NCBI GenBank assembly: GCA_965276815.1
Contig: CBDIBE010000010.1
Span: 124,001-188,000, forward strand
Direction: 5' to 3'
Source of the DNA: JAVVHH01 sp965276815
Lineage (GTDB): Bacteria > Pseudomonadota > Alphaproteobacteria > Acetobacterales > Acetobacteraceae
DNA length: 64,000 nt
Part shown: positions 44,601-53,409 of the stretch, in pieces
Layout of the letters: every line of letters begins with the position of its first letter
How positions within the stretch are numbered: the stretch's first letter is position 1
The notes under the pieces: model-generated
The model's input: the letters and a program-made list of their open reading frames with translations, nothing else
Database searches by the model: none
Told to the model about the DNA's origin: nothing
Position numbers and translations under genes: made by a program

Positions 44601-46044
44601 GCGTCGGGCCGTCCAGGAAGGCGGCAAGCCGCGCACGCAGCACGGTGCGCAGCGCCTGCTTGAGCGAGGTCGGCGCGGTGACGCCGGCCTCGGCCGCCGT
44701 TTGGCTGTCGGCGGGCGGTGCCTCGGGGAGGGCTGGCGGCTGGGTCAGCGGCGGCGGCAGCAGTTCCGGCCCCAACGGCGGCGCGGCGCCCCGTTTCAGC
44801 AACCCCACGGCCAGCCGGAGCGGTTTCGTGACCTTCCAGGAGGTCGAGCTGGTGAAGGCGTTGATGATTTCCGTGGCGGTCGCCCGAACCCCGGCCGCCT
44901 CCGCCACGAGACTGTCTTGCCGGTGCTTGCGGTCGGCGTTGATCCCCCGGATCGCCTCTTCGTAACCCGCCTGCATCTCGGCGCGGAGCCGCCGCTCCTC
45001 GCTGGCCATCCAGCGCTCATGCTTGACATCATGCAGAAGCTGGCCGGCGAGAGCGTCCCGCGAATCGATGATTTGGTCCCGCAGCGCGATCGCTTCCGCC
45101 CGCCCCGCGACGATCTGCCTGAGCGCGTTGATCGTCGACTGCTTGGCGGCGTTGACGTCGCGTTGGCCGGCGAGGAGGCCTTGCTGCCAGGCGACGGCGT
45201 CCTGGTGCGCCTGCTCCCGCGTGGCGTTTGCCCGGGCCAGGCCCTCCTCGCGCGCGGTGCCCGCCACCGCGGCTTCGTGCGCTCGCGCAGCGCTCGCCTC
45301 GGCGGCGATCACGCGTTCGCGCAGCGCGCCGACCTCGACCTGGCGCTGGAAGGCCTCGCCTCGGGCCGCGATCCGTCCCCGGAACGCGCCGCCCGCGTAG
45401 CGGTCCATGGCAAAGAGCGCGTGCACCGCCGGCGGCAGCTCGTTGCCGACCCCGAGGACTCCGAGCCCGTTGGAATGGTTGAACTCGAACGAGGGGTGCT
45501 CGCGGCTGATGTCCGCCCAGAAGCGCCAGACGCCGAAATCCCGCTCACGCACGTTGGTATCGTGGAACAGCACCACGGCGCGGGGCGACAGTGCCGGGCG
45601 CCAGGTCTCGTAATCGTGGCGGACGGCGTCATAGCTGTGCATGCCGTCGATGTGCAGCAGGTCGATCGACGCGTCGGCGAAATACCGGCGCGCTTCGTCG
45701 AAGGTGGAGCGGATCAGGGTCGAGAATTGGCGGAAATGCTGGCTGTTGAAGGCGACGACATCGGCATAGACTTCCTCGCCGTAACCGCCGGCGTGCTCGT
45801 CGCCGACCCAGGTATCCACCGCATAGGCCCGGCCGGGTGGCGCCAGGGCCGCCATGGCTTGGCAGAACGCGAAATAGGAGTTGCCGGAATGCGTGCCGAG
45901 CTCGACGAAGCTCGCCGGCCGCAATGCCTTGACCAGCCAAAAGGCGAAGGCCAGGTGGCCCGTCCACGGGTCGGGCGGCACCAGCCGCATCGGCTCCCAG
46001 GTGATCTCATCGCCGAGATCGACGCCGGGAATCATGTCGTGCAT
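41635..46044 (-). CDS. Giant methyltransferase / GT2 / GT1-4 / RgpF-like fusion protein
   Basis: 1469 residues. Domains in order: a SAM methyltransferase of the Methyltransf_24 type (about 1-210, FVELGTHSGNSYFAF, LLHIDGMHSYDAV); a long alanine-rich coiled coil (about 220-395) ending in SSTSWKVTKPLR; a GT2 domain (about 490-735, VSIILVLFNQAELTF, LLLLNNDAQL); a GT-B transferase (about 760-1130, FVGTIQDDYAPNADAVRW, FVVPTRFAAGIPLKALQA); and a rhamnan-synthesis RgpF-like domain (about 1170-1450, VVPNRGRDVAPKLVG, HLHSKTSTH). One polypeptide could extend and cap several sugars of a rhamnan-like chain. Start ATG at 46044. Confidence 0.9.
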   Translation of the reverse strand: MHDMIPGVDLGDEITWEPMRLVPPDPWTGHLAFAFWLVKALRPASFVELGTHSGNSYFAFCQAMAALAPPGRAYAVDTWVGDEHAGGYGEEVYADVVAFNSQHFRQFSTLIRSTFDEARRYFADASIDLLHIDGMHSYDAVRHDYETWRPALSPRAVVLFHDTNVRERDFGVWRFWADISREHPSFEFNHSNGLGVLGVGNELPPAVHALFAMDRYAGGAFRGRIAARGEAFQRQVEVGALRERVIAAEASAARAHEAAVAGTAREEGLARANATREQAHQDAVAWQQGLLAGQRDVNAAKQSTINALRQIVAGRAEAIALRDQIIDSRDALAGQLLHDVKHERWMASEERRLRAEMQAGYEEAIRGINADRKHRQDSLVAEAAGVRATATEIINAFTSSTSWKVTKPLRLAVGLLKRGAAPPLGPELLPPPLTQPPALPEAPPADSQTAAEAGVTAPTSLKQALRTVLRARLAAFLDGPTPLRVPQSEAPDVSIILVLFNQAELTFACLESIAQTLAGAAFGVEVLIADNASTDQTPALLDKLQGAVLLRNDANLHFLKAVNLAAREARGRTLLLLNNDAQLLPGSLAAALATLEAADDIGAVGGRIILPDGTLQEAGSIIWQDGACSGYARGDDPASPDVMFQRDVDYCSGAFLLTRAETWRDLGGFDEAFAPAYYEETDYCVRLWKRGLRVVYDPDAVILHYEFGSASAAGEALRLQALNHSVFKARHAEWLQGQFMPSPANVLAARAGRSTRPRVLVLEDRVPKPELGAGYPRANLLLHELLEVGADVTLFPMYRHKEDWSGVHRVLDKRIEVLLHADQTQIKDYLSARQGQFDAFLVCRPPNMRAFLDAVGPERHLLGGGKIFYDAEALFTGRELLRREMEGAVISETERHQLLANEVVLTRLADSVMSVAAQEQATLEDYGARDVRILSHALDETPTENDPAARTEIAFVGTIQDDYAPNADAVRWFAQEILPPLREELGDAEIRLKVIGKVDGPGVRKLGDSALDLAGVVDEVGPALASARVFVVPTRFAAGIPLKALQAAALGVPMVVTGLIAGQLGWRDGDELLVADDPHSFARAVARLYQDQKLWEQIRAAALARVKQDTSHERFRQTVRELVAAIPIVHRRAEQTPPARPAPLRDDPEPNTSRPAETDWAAEIPFGFPPEAPMPRVGVICHLFHTSVARELRYYLNHIPQADLFISTDTEDKASLLRTEFAGYAAGEVTVRVVPNRGRDVAPKLVGFAEVHDRYELILHLHSKTSTHAAFLAPWRSYLFETLLGSPAIVRSIGDAFAQLPDLGMVAPQHYEGVRRWLGWNGNFLTASGIAERMGLSLSPRRALDFPSGSMFWARPAALQSLLGLGLSFEDFPQEGAQLDSTPAHAIERLYFYACEKSGYTWIKVAAPALMHDDSKVAALATPADLSRFVAERGIMLTGPGAIPVRNDPAPMQTRVALGLTQRLAARSL

Positions 46045-46057
46045 CGGGAAAGGCTCC

Positions 46058-48088
46058 TCAATTCGGACGCCCGGATAGCCGGTGCCGGGCCGCGAGGCCA
46101 GCGATGGCGGACCGATGACGCTGGCGTGCGGCGGCGGCCAGGCGGGTCAGCGTGTCGGCCGTCGCGCCACAAGCCAGCAGGATCGCCGGTCCGATTGCCG
46201 GCGACACGTAGATCATGACCATGGTCGCCGGCATGGACGTGGCGTCCAGCACTGCGAGCAGCAGAATTCGGCAGACGACCGTCCCCAGCAGCGCTAGCCA
46301 GAGCACGGTAATCGGCTTGAACTGGCGGGTGCGCAGATCGGTCGCCAGCAACACCAGCGCAAGCAGGGCTCCTAGCGGGACGAAAGCCGTCCCGAGCGGG
46401 CGCATGACGTTATAGACGGCCATCTCGGCGTTCCAGGCCGCCCCTCGCGGCGGCGGTTCGAGCGGCTGCACATCGTCAATGAACATCAATGTGCCGTCCG
46501 GACCAGCGACCGGCCCCATGGTGATAGCGCTCGCGCCGACCGAGACTTGCTTGCCGCCGATCAAGACCGGCAGCTCGCACGCGCCGTCCGTGCACGGGAT
46601 CGGTCCCGAGAAGCGCATTGCCTCCCCCGAGCCGGCGCCGACAGCCTGGGCGACGTCCGGCGCCGGCGTCGCCTTGACGTTCGGGCCTAGCTCGGGCGTT
46701 GGCGACAGCTTGGCCTGTCGTGCGTAGAGCCAGCCGTTGAGGATTCCACCCCGGTTCGGATCCAGGGTGACCGGCCTGGTCCAGGGACCCAGCGCGACCC
46801 GGCGATAGACGGGGAAGATGCCTGGCACATCATCGCTCGGCGGATCGGCCGCAAATTCGCCGCCCAGCTCGGCCGTGTTCACAGCGAGCTGCGCGGCGCT
46901 GCGCATGATCCCTGGGGCATATTCGGCGGTCAGTGGCGGCAAAAAGCCGCTGCGCGGCGGCCCGCAGCGGAGCGTGCCGGATGCACAGGCCGCGTTCACC
47001 TCTGCGGCGAGCCGCCGGTAGAAGCGCATGGCCGCGCCCGCCGAGCTATATTCGCCGATCGAGGCCACAGCGTCGCGCAGCGCCCACATGAACCAGCCCG
47101 ACTGCATGTCGTCGCATGACGGGATCGCATGGACGGCGCAGCCGATACGCTGCCACGACTGGCCGTCCGCGCCCTCGAGCGAGGCGGCCAGTTCGCGGGC
47201 CACCGGGCTCGCGGCGTAGATCTGCGCACGGGCGGCGCGCGGCACTGGAATATAGGGCCGCGGGTCGCCGGCCTGAACGCGGGTGAGCGCACCGTAGGCG
47301 TCTTTGAACGGCGCGGCGCGAAACTCGTTGGTCTCGAAGGCGCCGTAGACGTAGTAGTCCATCGCGGCGTCGGCCAGGTCGAGCGCGGCAAATACGATAA
47401 GCGGCACCGCAAGCGACACGGCCATCGCGCGTCTCGAGCGATCCAGCCAGGCGCGGCCGAGCCCGAACAGGGCGAGCAAGGCGAGGGGCGGCACCAGCCA
47501 GAGCCCTTCCTCGCGCGTCAGCCAGAACCAGGCAAACACGGCACCCAGCATCGCGCCGGTGGCGAACGATCTCCACTTCGACAACTTCACAAGCGTCAAC
47601 AGCGCCGCGAGGCCCAGGACGACGCAGGTCTGGCCGAGGTAGAGGTGCTCCCGCACCACCGGCGAGAGGGCTGCGCTCCAGAACACCGGATTGAGCGCGG
47701 CCGCGCCGAACATAATCGTCGCGAGCCAGCGCCGCTCCGTGACCCGGCCAGCCACGATCGCAATCAGCCAGCAGCCGATCAGGTAGACGGACTGCTCGGC
47801 CAGCCGCAGCGGCAAGTGCAATGCCGAGGTGGCGGCCAGGAACATTGAAAAACCCGGCCCTTTGGCGAGCGTCAGCTTGTCAAAGGAGCCAAGCCAGTGG
47901 CCATCGCGCAAGGCGTTGGCGAGCCGCACGAAGAGCAGGTCGTCCCATTCGGCATTGCGGAACTGCATCCGTCGCCCGGACTCCAGAAAGAGGCTGACCA
48001 GCGCCAGGAAGCAGTCGGCACCGGCCCAAGCCCAGGCGAAATGCCGCCTCGCCCATCCGCCGTCGAGTTGAGCCTCCCGTCGCGTCAC
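46058..48088 (-). CDS. Large polytopic membrane protein of the glycan cluster
   Basis: About 676 residues. About seven N-terminal membrane segments (e.g. SVYLIGCWLIAIVAG, WLATIMFGAAALNPVFW) are followed by a periplasmic region of about 330 residues and three C-terminal segments (e.g. PLGALLALVLLATDL). An EW-D-D near the start (AEWDDLLFVR) recalls the first-loop acidic pair of GT-C polyprenol-dependent transferases, so this may be a lipid-linked-sugar transferase. I do not recognise a named family. The start is uncertain: GTG at 48088 has AAGG seven bases ahead; GTG at 48121 would overlap the upstream gene. Confidence 0.72.
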   Translation of the reverse strand: MTRREAQLDGGWARRHFAWAWAGADCFLALVSLFLESGRRMQFRNAEWDDLLFVRLANALRDGHWLGSFDKLTLAKGPGFSMFLAATSALHLPLRLAEQSVYLIGCWLIAIVAGRVTERRWLATIMFGAAALNPVFWSAALSPVVREHLYLGQTCVVLGLAALLTLVKLSKWRSFATGAMLGAVFAWFWLTREEGLWLVPPLALLALFGLGRAWLDRSRRAMAVSLAVPLIVFAALDLADAAMDYYVYGAFETNEFRAAPFKDAYGALTRVQAGDPRPYIPVPRAARAQIYAASPVARELAASLEGADGQSWQRIGCAVHAIPSCDDMQSGWFMWALRDAVASIGEYSSAGAAMRFYRRLAAEVNAACASGTLRCGPPRSGFLPPLTAEYAPGIMRSAAQLAVNTAELGGEFAADPPSDDVPGIFPVYRRVALGPWTRPVTLDPNRGGILNGWLYARQAKLSPTPELGPNVKATPAPDVAQAVGAGSGEAMRFSGPIPCTDGACELPVLIGGKQVSVGASAITMGPVAGPDGTLMFIDDVQPLEPPPRGAAWNAEMAVYNVMRPLGTAFVPLGALLALVLLATDLRTRQFKPITVLWLALLGTVVCRILLLAVLDATSMPATMVMIYVSPAIGPAILLACGATADTLTRLAAAARQRHRSAIAGLAARHRLSGRPN

Positions 48089-48104
48089 CTGATTGCCTTG
48101 GACT

Positions 48105-49391
48105 TCACAGACCGATGGCACGGAGCAGGCGGTCCAGCTGCACCTCCCATGCTGGCAGGCTTAGCCGCTGCTGTGCATAGGCCAATGCCGCCGCGCTGGC
48201 GGTTTGCCAGAGCGCGGCATCCGTATGCAACCGGATGAGCGCCGTGGCCAGGCCCGCCGGGTCGGCGGCGACCAGCACACCGTCCTGCTCGCCGATCCGC
48301 ATGCCCTCGGTCGCGATGGGCGTGGCTGCGCATGGCACGCCCATGGCGAGGCTGGAGGCGACTTTGCCCTTTGCGCCGGCCCCGTACCGTAGGGGGGCCA
48401 CGGTCGCGCGCAGCCGCTCGAACCACGGACTGATGTCTGGAACATGGCCGAGAACATCGACGCCATTGCGGCCGAACTCTGCAGGTGCGTCGGTGCCGGC
48501 GATGCTCATGCGCGCCTCGGGCAGGTCGCGTGTGACCAACGGCCAAGTCTCGTCGAGAAACCAGCGGACCGCGTCGGTATTGGGGGCGTGCGCGAAGTTG
48601 CCGATGAAGCCGAATCCGGCACGCTCGGCAAATCCAGTGCGCGGCGGCGAGACTGTGCGGGCCAGCGGCAATACGGCGACGCGGCTTTCCGGCAGGTCGG
48701 CGGCGAGCAGCGCCGCCTCCGATTCGGAGACGACGATGGTCGCGTCGCATGAGCGGATCACATGCTGCTCGTGGGCGCGCAGTATGTCGCCCATCGCGGC
48801 CAGCTCGGCATCCCCCGTCGCCTCGGCACGCCGCATCTCGCGGACCCAACTGAGGTCGATCGAGTTGAACACTAGCCGCGCCTTGGTGCAGACACGCTCC
48901 ACCTGTTCGAGAAACGCGCCGCCGCAGAACGCCCGGCACAACACGCAAAGATCGACCGTATGCCCCCATTCCTCCAGCCAGGTCTCCACCGACTCGGCGT
49001 CCGCCGGGCCGAGGCAGCGCACGCCTTGCGCTTCCAGCAGGTCTCGTGCGGTTTGTACGCCGTCGTGCTGCTTGGCGGCCGCAAGCAGGACGGAAAAGCC
49101 TAGCCGATCGAGGGCTTGCACGAGATTGACGATATCGATCGATCCGGAGTCACGGTCCGGCTGCGGCCAGTTATGGTCGATGACGAGGGCCAGTCCCCGG
49201 CCCGGCGCTTCATGCAGGCCCGCTTGCGGCGGCCGCTCTAGCCGGGCACCGCGAACGCGCCGCATGATCCGCCGGAACGGGGTGCGCTCCAGCCCGCGCA
49301 CGCGCTGCCGCAGCCACGCCAACTCCGCCGCTGCCGCCGCGAGCCGTGCCCGGTCGCGCCGCGCCTGCGCGGCATCTGGCCCTTCGGTCAT
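48105..49391 (-). CDS. Glycosyltransferase family 4-like protein
   Basis: 428 residues from ATG 49391. A short N-terminal helical region is followed by ALVIDHNWPQPDRDSGSIDIVNLVQALDRLGF, typical of a group of GT-B enzymes in alphaproteobacterial O-antigen clusters. The second half has GFGFIGNFAHAPNTDAVRWFLDE, SPWFERLRATVAPLRYGAGAKGKVASSLAMGVP and ATPIATEGM. It resembles the GT-B domain of the giant protein (NADAVRWF), so the two may share ancestry. Probably the promoter-proximal gene of the glycan operon. Confidence 0.88.
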   Translation of the reverse strand: MTEGPDAAQARRDRARLAAAAAELAWLRQRVRGLERTPFRRIMRRVRGARLERPPQAGLHEAPGRGLALVIDHNWPQPDRDSGSIDIVNLVQALDRLGFSVLLAAAKQHDGVQTARDLLEAQGVRCLGPADAESVETWLEEWGHTVDLCVLCRAFCGGAFLEQVERVCTKARLVFNSIDLSWVREMRRAEATGDAELAAMGDILRAHEQHVIRSCDATIVVSESEAALLAADLPESRVAVLPLARTVSPPRTGFAERAGFGFIGNFAHAPNTDAVRWFLDETWPLVTRDLPEARMSIAGTDAPAEFGRNGVDVLGHVPDISPWFERLRATVAPLRYGAGAKGKVASSLAMGVPCAATPIATEGMRIGEQDGVLVAADPAGLATALIRLHTDAALWQTASAAALAYAQQRLSLPAWEVQLDRLLRAIGL

Positions 49392-49862
49392 GCCGCGCCA
49401 TCCCCGGCAGTCAGTGGGTACCCGTAACGCTTGCTGACGTCTTGCAAGTATCGACCGACAACAAACTGATTGTCTGAGGTAGCGCCGCGCGCGCACACAC
49501 CGCGCGGCTTAAGTAAATTCTTATCCACACATGCCTCTATTGCGCCAGTTGCTCTCTGGCGAGCGCGACTTGATGGCTGCGTACTGAGGTCGTCGGGGAG
49601 GAGGTGTCGGCTGGATCGATTTATACATCGCCAGCTTGCATTGGATGAAGCGGCGGCGCTGCAACCGATTCTGAAGGTCTCAACATAGAACCGGCTATCG
49701 CGCCGGCCAGCTTTCGGCGCAAGATCAAGCTGGGTAACAGTGCATGTCTGACCCGGTCTTGTGGCCGCAATGCCGCACCACAATGGATCGCTTGGGAAGG
49801 GCGCTGCCGTGGGCCGGTCCGTCGAATACCATGCATCCCAACACCATCACAGGAAGCGAGCG
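49392..49862. other. Divergent promoter region between glycan operon and HAD gene
   Basis: About 470 bases without a supported gene. It is relatively AT-rich around 49510-49545, where regulatory sequences for the minus-strand operon may lie. The HAD gene's AGGAAGCGAG site ends it. I see no clear palindrome or RNA structure. Confidence 0.5.
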
Positions 49863-50531
49863 ATGTCCGATTTTCGGCCGAAATTCATCACCTTCGACTG
49901 TTACGGGACGCTGACCCGGTTCCAGATGGGTGAGATGACGAGGGAGATCTTCGCCAAGCGGCTTCCGGCCGAGCCGATGGAGAAGTTCATCGAGGACTTT
50001 TCCGCCTATCGCTTCGACGAGGTCCTAGGCGCCTGGAAGCCCTATGCTGACGTGATCAAGCAGGCGCTGGCAAGGACATGCCGGAAATACGGCATCGAAT
50101 ATGTCGACGCCGATGGGCAAAGCTATTACGATGCAATACCGACCTGGGGTCCGCATGCCGACGTGCGGGAGACGCTGGCGCGCATTGGCGCACGTTATCG
50201 GCTGGTGATCCTCTCCAACGCGTCGAACAACCAGATCCAGAGCAATGTTGAGAAGCTCGGGGCGCCGTTCCACGCCGTCTATACGGCCGAGCAAGCGCAA
50301 TCCTATAAGCCGCGGATGCAGGGGTTCGAGTATATGCTCGATCAGCTCGGGGCGCGGCCCGAGGAGTGCATGCATGTCTCGTCAAGCATGCGTTATGACC
50401 ACATGACGGCGTATGATCTCGGCTACGCGCGGCGCGTGCTGATCAATCGCGGCCACGGCGCGGCGGTCCCTGCCTACATCACGCACGAGGTGCAGGATGT
50501 CGGCGGCCTCGCCGGGCTGCTCGGAGTCTGA
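49863..50531 (+). CDS. HAD-family haloacid dehalogenase-like hydrolase
   Basis: 222 residues. The nucleophile Asp12 is in FITFDCYGTLT, SNAS follows in ILSNASNNQ, Lys in YKPRMQGFEYMLD, and the final acidic motif is replaced by SSSMRYDHMTAYDLGYARRVLINRG. This pattern is closest to type II haloacid dehalogenases, which release halide from 2-haloacids, but phosphatase activity is also possible. Cytosolic monomer or dimer. AGGAAGCGAG is the ribosome-binding site. Monocistronic, convergent with panE. Confidence 0.9.
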   Translation: MSDFRPKFITFDCYGTLTRFQMGEMTREIFAKRLPAEPMEKFIEDFSAYRFDEVLGAWKPYADVIKQALARTCRKYGIEYVDADGQSYYDAIPTWGPHADVRETLARIGARYRLVILSNASNNQIQSNVEKLGAPFHAVYTAEQAQSYKPRMQGFEYMLDQLGARPEECMHVSSSMRYDHMTAYDLGYARRVLINRGHGAAVPAYITHEVQDVGGLAGLLGV

Positions 50532-50552
50532 GCGCGGCTCGGGAGGGATGGC

Positions 50553-51482
50553 TTAACTGGCCCGTGCGGCGAGCCGGTTTTGGTAGATGCGCAGCTGCGC
50601 GACTGCCGCCTCCAGAAGCGGCGTCGGCAGATCGAGCAGGCGGGCGCGGTGCTGCATATCGGCAAGGATGTTCTCGACCTCCACCGGCCCATTGCCCTGC
50701 ATGTCGCGGTACATCGACGACGCGAAGCCGGAGCCTTTGGCCGTCATCATGCTGCGCGCCCGCGCCGTGAACGCGTCGCGCGGCGGATAGCCTGACCCGG
50801 CGGCGACGGATGTGCCCTCAGCAAGGAACCGCAAGGCGAGGTCCGCGCCGCCGGGGACCGCTTCGATCTCGCCGACATTGCCGCGCAACAGGCAGGTGAT
50901 GCCGCCCGCGGTGGACAGCATCACCCATTTCTCCCACATTTCCTGCATTATTTTGTCGGAAAGGCGGGCCTTGAAGCCGGCATCCTGCAGCGTCGCGTCC
51001 AGCGCCTGCACGCGTTCCGACAGGCTGCCGTCGCGCTCTCCATAGGCGAGTTCCTGCATCTCGGCGAGCTGGACGATGCGGCCTTGTTCGTCGAGCGTCG
51101 TGGCGACGATGCACACGCCACCGAGGACTGGCGTTTCGCCGAACCGCTCGATCAGCAGGTCGACATGCCGCATGCCGTTGAGCAGCGGCATGATCATGGT
51201 GCTGGCGCCGATGGCGGGCGCGAGGTCGGCCAGCGCCTGCTCGAGCGCGTAGGCCTTCACCGCCAGGATCACCACGTCGACTGGCGCTGACGCCTCGCCG
51301 GTGAGCAGGAGTTGCGGGGAGACAGTGAAGTCGCCGTGCGGGCTGACGATACGCAAACCGTCGCGGCGGAGTTGCGTGGCGCGGCCAGGCCGCACCAGGA
51401 ATGTCACGTCCTTGCCGGCCTGCGCCAGACGGCCGCCGAAATATCCGCCCGTCGCGCCTGCGCCGGCCACCAGAATCCGCAT
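50553..51482 (-). CDS. panE: Ketopantoate reductase-like protein
   Basis: 309 residues. NADP-binding ILVAGAGATGGYFGGRLAQAG, VVILAVKAYALEQAL with the catalytic Lys, and the C-terminal helical domain with NVGEIEAVPGG and GSGFASSMYRDMQGNGPVEVENI (Ser-Ser-Met and Glu) match the family. In the family it reduces 2-dehydropantoate to pantoate with NADPH for coenzyme A synthesis. PanE paralogues with other substrates exist, and the location in an Rrf2-MFS operon makes a different 2-keto substrate possible. Last gene of that operon. Confidence 0.87.
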   Translation of the reverse strand: MRILVAGAGATGGYFGGRLAQAGKDVTFLVRPGRATQLRRDGLRIVSPHGDFTVSPQLLLTGEASAPVDVVILAVKAYALEQALADLAPAIGASTMIMPLLNGMRHVDLLIERFGETPVLGGVCIVATTLDEQGRIVQLAEMQELAYGERDGSLSERVQALDATLQDAGFKARLSDKIMQEMWEKWVMLSTAGGITCLLRGNVGEIEAVPGGADLALRFLAEGTSVAAGSGYPPRDAFTARARSMMTAKGSGFASSMYRDMQGNGPVEVENILADMQHRARLLDLPTPLLEAAVAQLRIYQNRLAARAS

Positions 51483-51496
51483 GGGTCCGCTTCCTT

Positions 51497-52942
51497 TCAA
51501 TGCTTGGGCCGAACCGGCCGAATGAGCCACAACGTGGGGATCAATCCTAGCGCGGTGATTGCGGCCATGATCCACCAGCCGCGGTGATACGCCGCGACCC
51601 GCGCCGCCGGCGAGGCGGGCGACGCGACGACCGCGACGAAGATCGCCACGCCCATCGCGATCGCTGCCTGCCGGATCATGTTGATCACGCCGGACCCGGT
51701 CGCGAAAGAGGACGGCGGCAGCGACGAGGCGCTGATGCCGAGGAGCGTGGGGTAGGTGAGGCCGACACCGATCCCCGTCGGCACCATGCCCAGGATGACC
51801 AGCGCCATGCTCGGCTCGGGCCCGATGCAGCCGGCCCAGATGCTCAGCCCTGCGCTGAAGAGCAGGATGCCGACGGTGACGACGGGGGCGGAGCCAAAGC
51901 GCTTGATCAACCGTCCCGACAGCAGGAGCGACGTGGTCGGCACCAGGAGCGGACCGGGCGCGATTGCGAACCCGGTCTGCAGCGCCGACCATCCCCAAAC
52001 GTCCTGCTCCCACACCGCGATGGAGAACAGCATGGCGCCGAAGGCGATGGAATACGGCGCCATCACCAACGCCGCGCCGGTGAACTGCCGCACGCGGAAC
52101 AGCGCGGGATCGATGAACGGATTGCCGGACCGGAAGCAGTGCCGGACGAACAGGGCCAAGCTGAGGATCGAGGCGGCGACGCTCAGGCCGATCCCCGGCG
52201 ACTGCCATCCCCAATCGTTCTCCTTGACGATCGCGAGCGTTATGGCGGCGATCCCGATGGTGACCAGCAGGGCGGCCCAAAAGCTCGGCCGCGGCGCGTC
52301 ATGGCCCGGCACCACGGGCAGCATGCGCCAGCCGACCACCATGGCGACCAGGCCGATCGGGACGTTGACGAGGAAGATCCAGCGCCAGCTTGCGGCGAGC
52401 AGCACGCCGCCGACGAGCGGCCCGAGTGCGGCAGCAAAGCCGCCGATCGCCGCCCAAGTCCGCACCGCGCCGGCGCGCCGATCCGGCGGGAACGATGCGA
52501 GTAGGAGGCCGAGCGAGGTGGGGGTCATCAACGCCGCCCCCGCGGCCTGGACCACGCGGCAAGCCACGAGCACTTCGACGCTGTTGGCCGCCGCGCAAGC
52601 GGCCGATGCGGCGGTGAACAGCGCGACGCCGAGCAGGAAGCTGCGGTCGCGGCGGTGCCGCTCGGCCAGGCGGCCGAAGAACACCAGCAGTGCTGCGTAG
52701 GCGATGGCGTAGCCATTCAGGATCCAGGAGAGATCCTGGAGCGAGGCACTGCTGAAGTCGCGGGCAATGTTGGGCAGGCCGACATTGACGATGAACAAGT
52801 CCAGATTGGCGAGTACGATGCCGACGCAGACGATCGCCAGCACCTGGGCTGGCGAAGTCGGCGCGCGGCTACGCCTGTCGGACACCACTCTTTTGAAGCC
52901 TGCCGCCAAAATCGGAGGCTCGGCGAGAGGAAGCTGTTCCAT
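51497..52942 (-). CDS. DHA2-family MFS transporter
   Basis: 481 residues from ATG 52942. About 14 membrane segments; VCVGIVLANLDLFIVNVGLPNIARD is the classical DHA2 opening, LSWILNGYAIAYAALLVFFGRLAERHRRDR the motif-A region and GVINMIRQAAIAMGVAI the late segment. It is a proton-driven exporter of drugs or metabolites. It follows the Rrf2 gene by 26 bases and precedes panE by 14, so the three are one operon controlled by the repressor. No membrane fusion partner is nearby. Confidence 0.93.
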   Translation of the reverse strand: MEQLPLAEPPILAAGFKRVVSDRRSRAPTSPAQVLAIVCVGIVLANLDLFIVNVGLPNIARDFSSASLQDLSWILNGYAIAYAALLVFFGRLAERHRRDRSFLLGVALFTAASAACAAANSVEVLVACRVVQAAGAALMTPTSLGLLLASFPPDRRAGAVRTWAAIGGFAAALGPLVGGVLLAASWRWIFLVNVPIGLVAMVVGWRMLPVVPGHDAPRPSFWAALLVTIGIAAITLAIVKENDWGWQSPGIGLSVAASILSLALFVRHCFRSGNPFIDPALFRVRQFTGAALVMAPYSIAFGAMLFSIAVWEQDVWGWSALQTGFAIAPGPLLVPTTSLLLSGRLIKRFGSAPVVTVGILLFSAGLSIWAGCIGPEPSMALVILGMVPTGIGVGLTYPTLLGISASSLPPSSFATGSGVINMIRQAAIAMGVAIFVAVVASPASPAARVAAYHRGWWIMAAITALGLIPTLWLIRPVRPKH

Positions 52943-52968
52943 GACCACCTGACTGTATAAGGGGAACG

Positions 52969-53382
52969 CTAGGCGATTGCCTTGACCAGGCTGGCGAGGT
53001 TGGTCTGCCGGAGCATCTTCTCGACCGCAGCTTCGGCAGCGCCGAAAATTGGGCCGAGCAGGTCCTTCATCTGGCGGTCGACAGGACAGTTCGGATTGCC
53101 CTGGGGCCGCAGGGCAAAGATCTCGGTCTCGGGCTCGACCGCCCGATAGATCTGGTCCAGCGTGATTTGGCTGGGCGGGCGGCCGAGTTGCACGCCGCCA
53201 TCCTTGCCCGGGCGGAGCTCGACCAACCCCTCCTGCTCCAAGCATTTCAGCAGCCGGCGCACGACGACCGGGTTCGTGCGCAAGCTCCGCGAGACGACTT
53301 CGGAGGTGGTGCCTTCGGGCCCTTTGAAGGCGATGACGCAGAGGATCTGGATGGCTGACGCCATACGGGTGTTCGCGGCCAT
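52969..53382 (-). CDS. Rrf2-family transcriptional regulator (YwnA-like)
   Basis: 137 residues. The winged helix is RMASAIQILCVIAFK, TTSEVVSRSLRTNPVVVRRLLKCLEQEGLVE, with wing GKDGGVQLGRPPSQITL. Only one Cys (NPNCPVD) lies in the region where IscR and NsrR hold three cluster ligands, so an Fe-S sensor is unlikely. The ligand may be a metabolite or reactive electrophile. It opens an operon with the exporter and panE and has a strong inverted repeat directly before its start. Confidence 0.92.
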   Translation of the reverse strand: MAANTRMASAIQILCVIAFKGPEGTTSEVVSRSLRTNPVVVRRLLKCLEQEGLVELRPGKDGGVQLGRPPSQITLDQIYRAVEPETEIFALRPQGNPNCPVDRQMKDLLGPIFGAAEAAVEKMLRQTNLASLVKAIA

Positions 53383-53383
53383 A

Positions 53384-53409
53384 ACAAAACACTACCAGTT
53401 ATGTTTTGT
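53384..53409. promoter_or_regulatory. Inverted-repeat operator at the Rrf2 start
   Basis: ACAAAACA (53384-53391) and TGTTTTGT (53402-53409) are perfect 8-bp arms with a 10-base spacer, one base from the ATG. The centre-to-centre spacing and AT-rich character suit a dimeric regulator. Almost certainly the autoregulatory site. Confidence 0.75.

Noticed and set aside
43465..46218. A 917-codon plus-strand frame opposite the 1469-residue fusion
   Set aside because: Low-complexity Arg/Gln/Val/Gly-rich shadow; every domain motif is on the minus strand.
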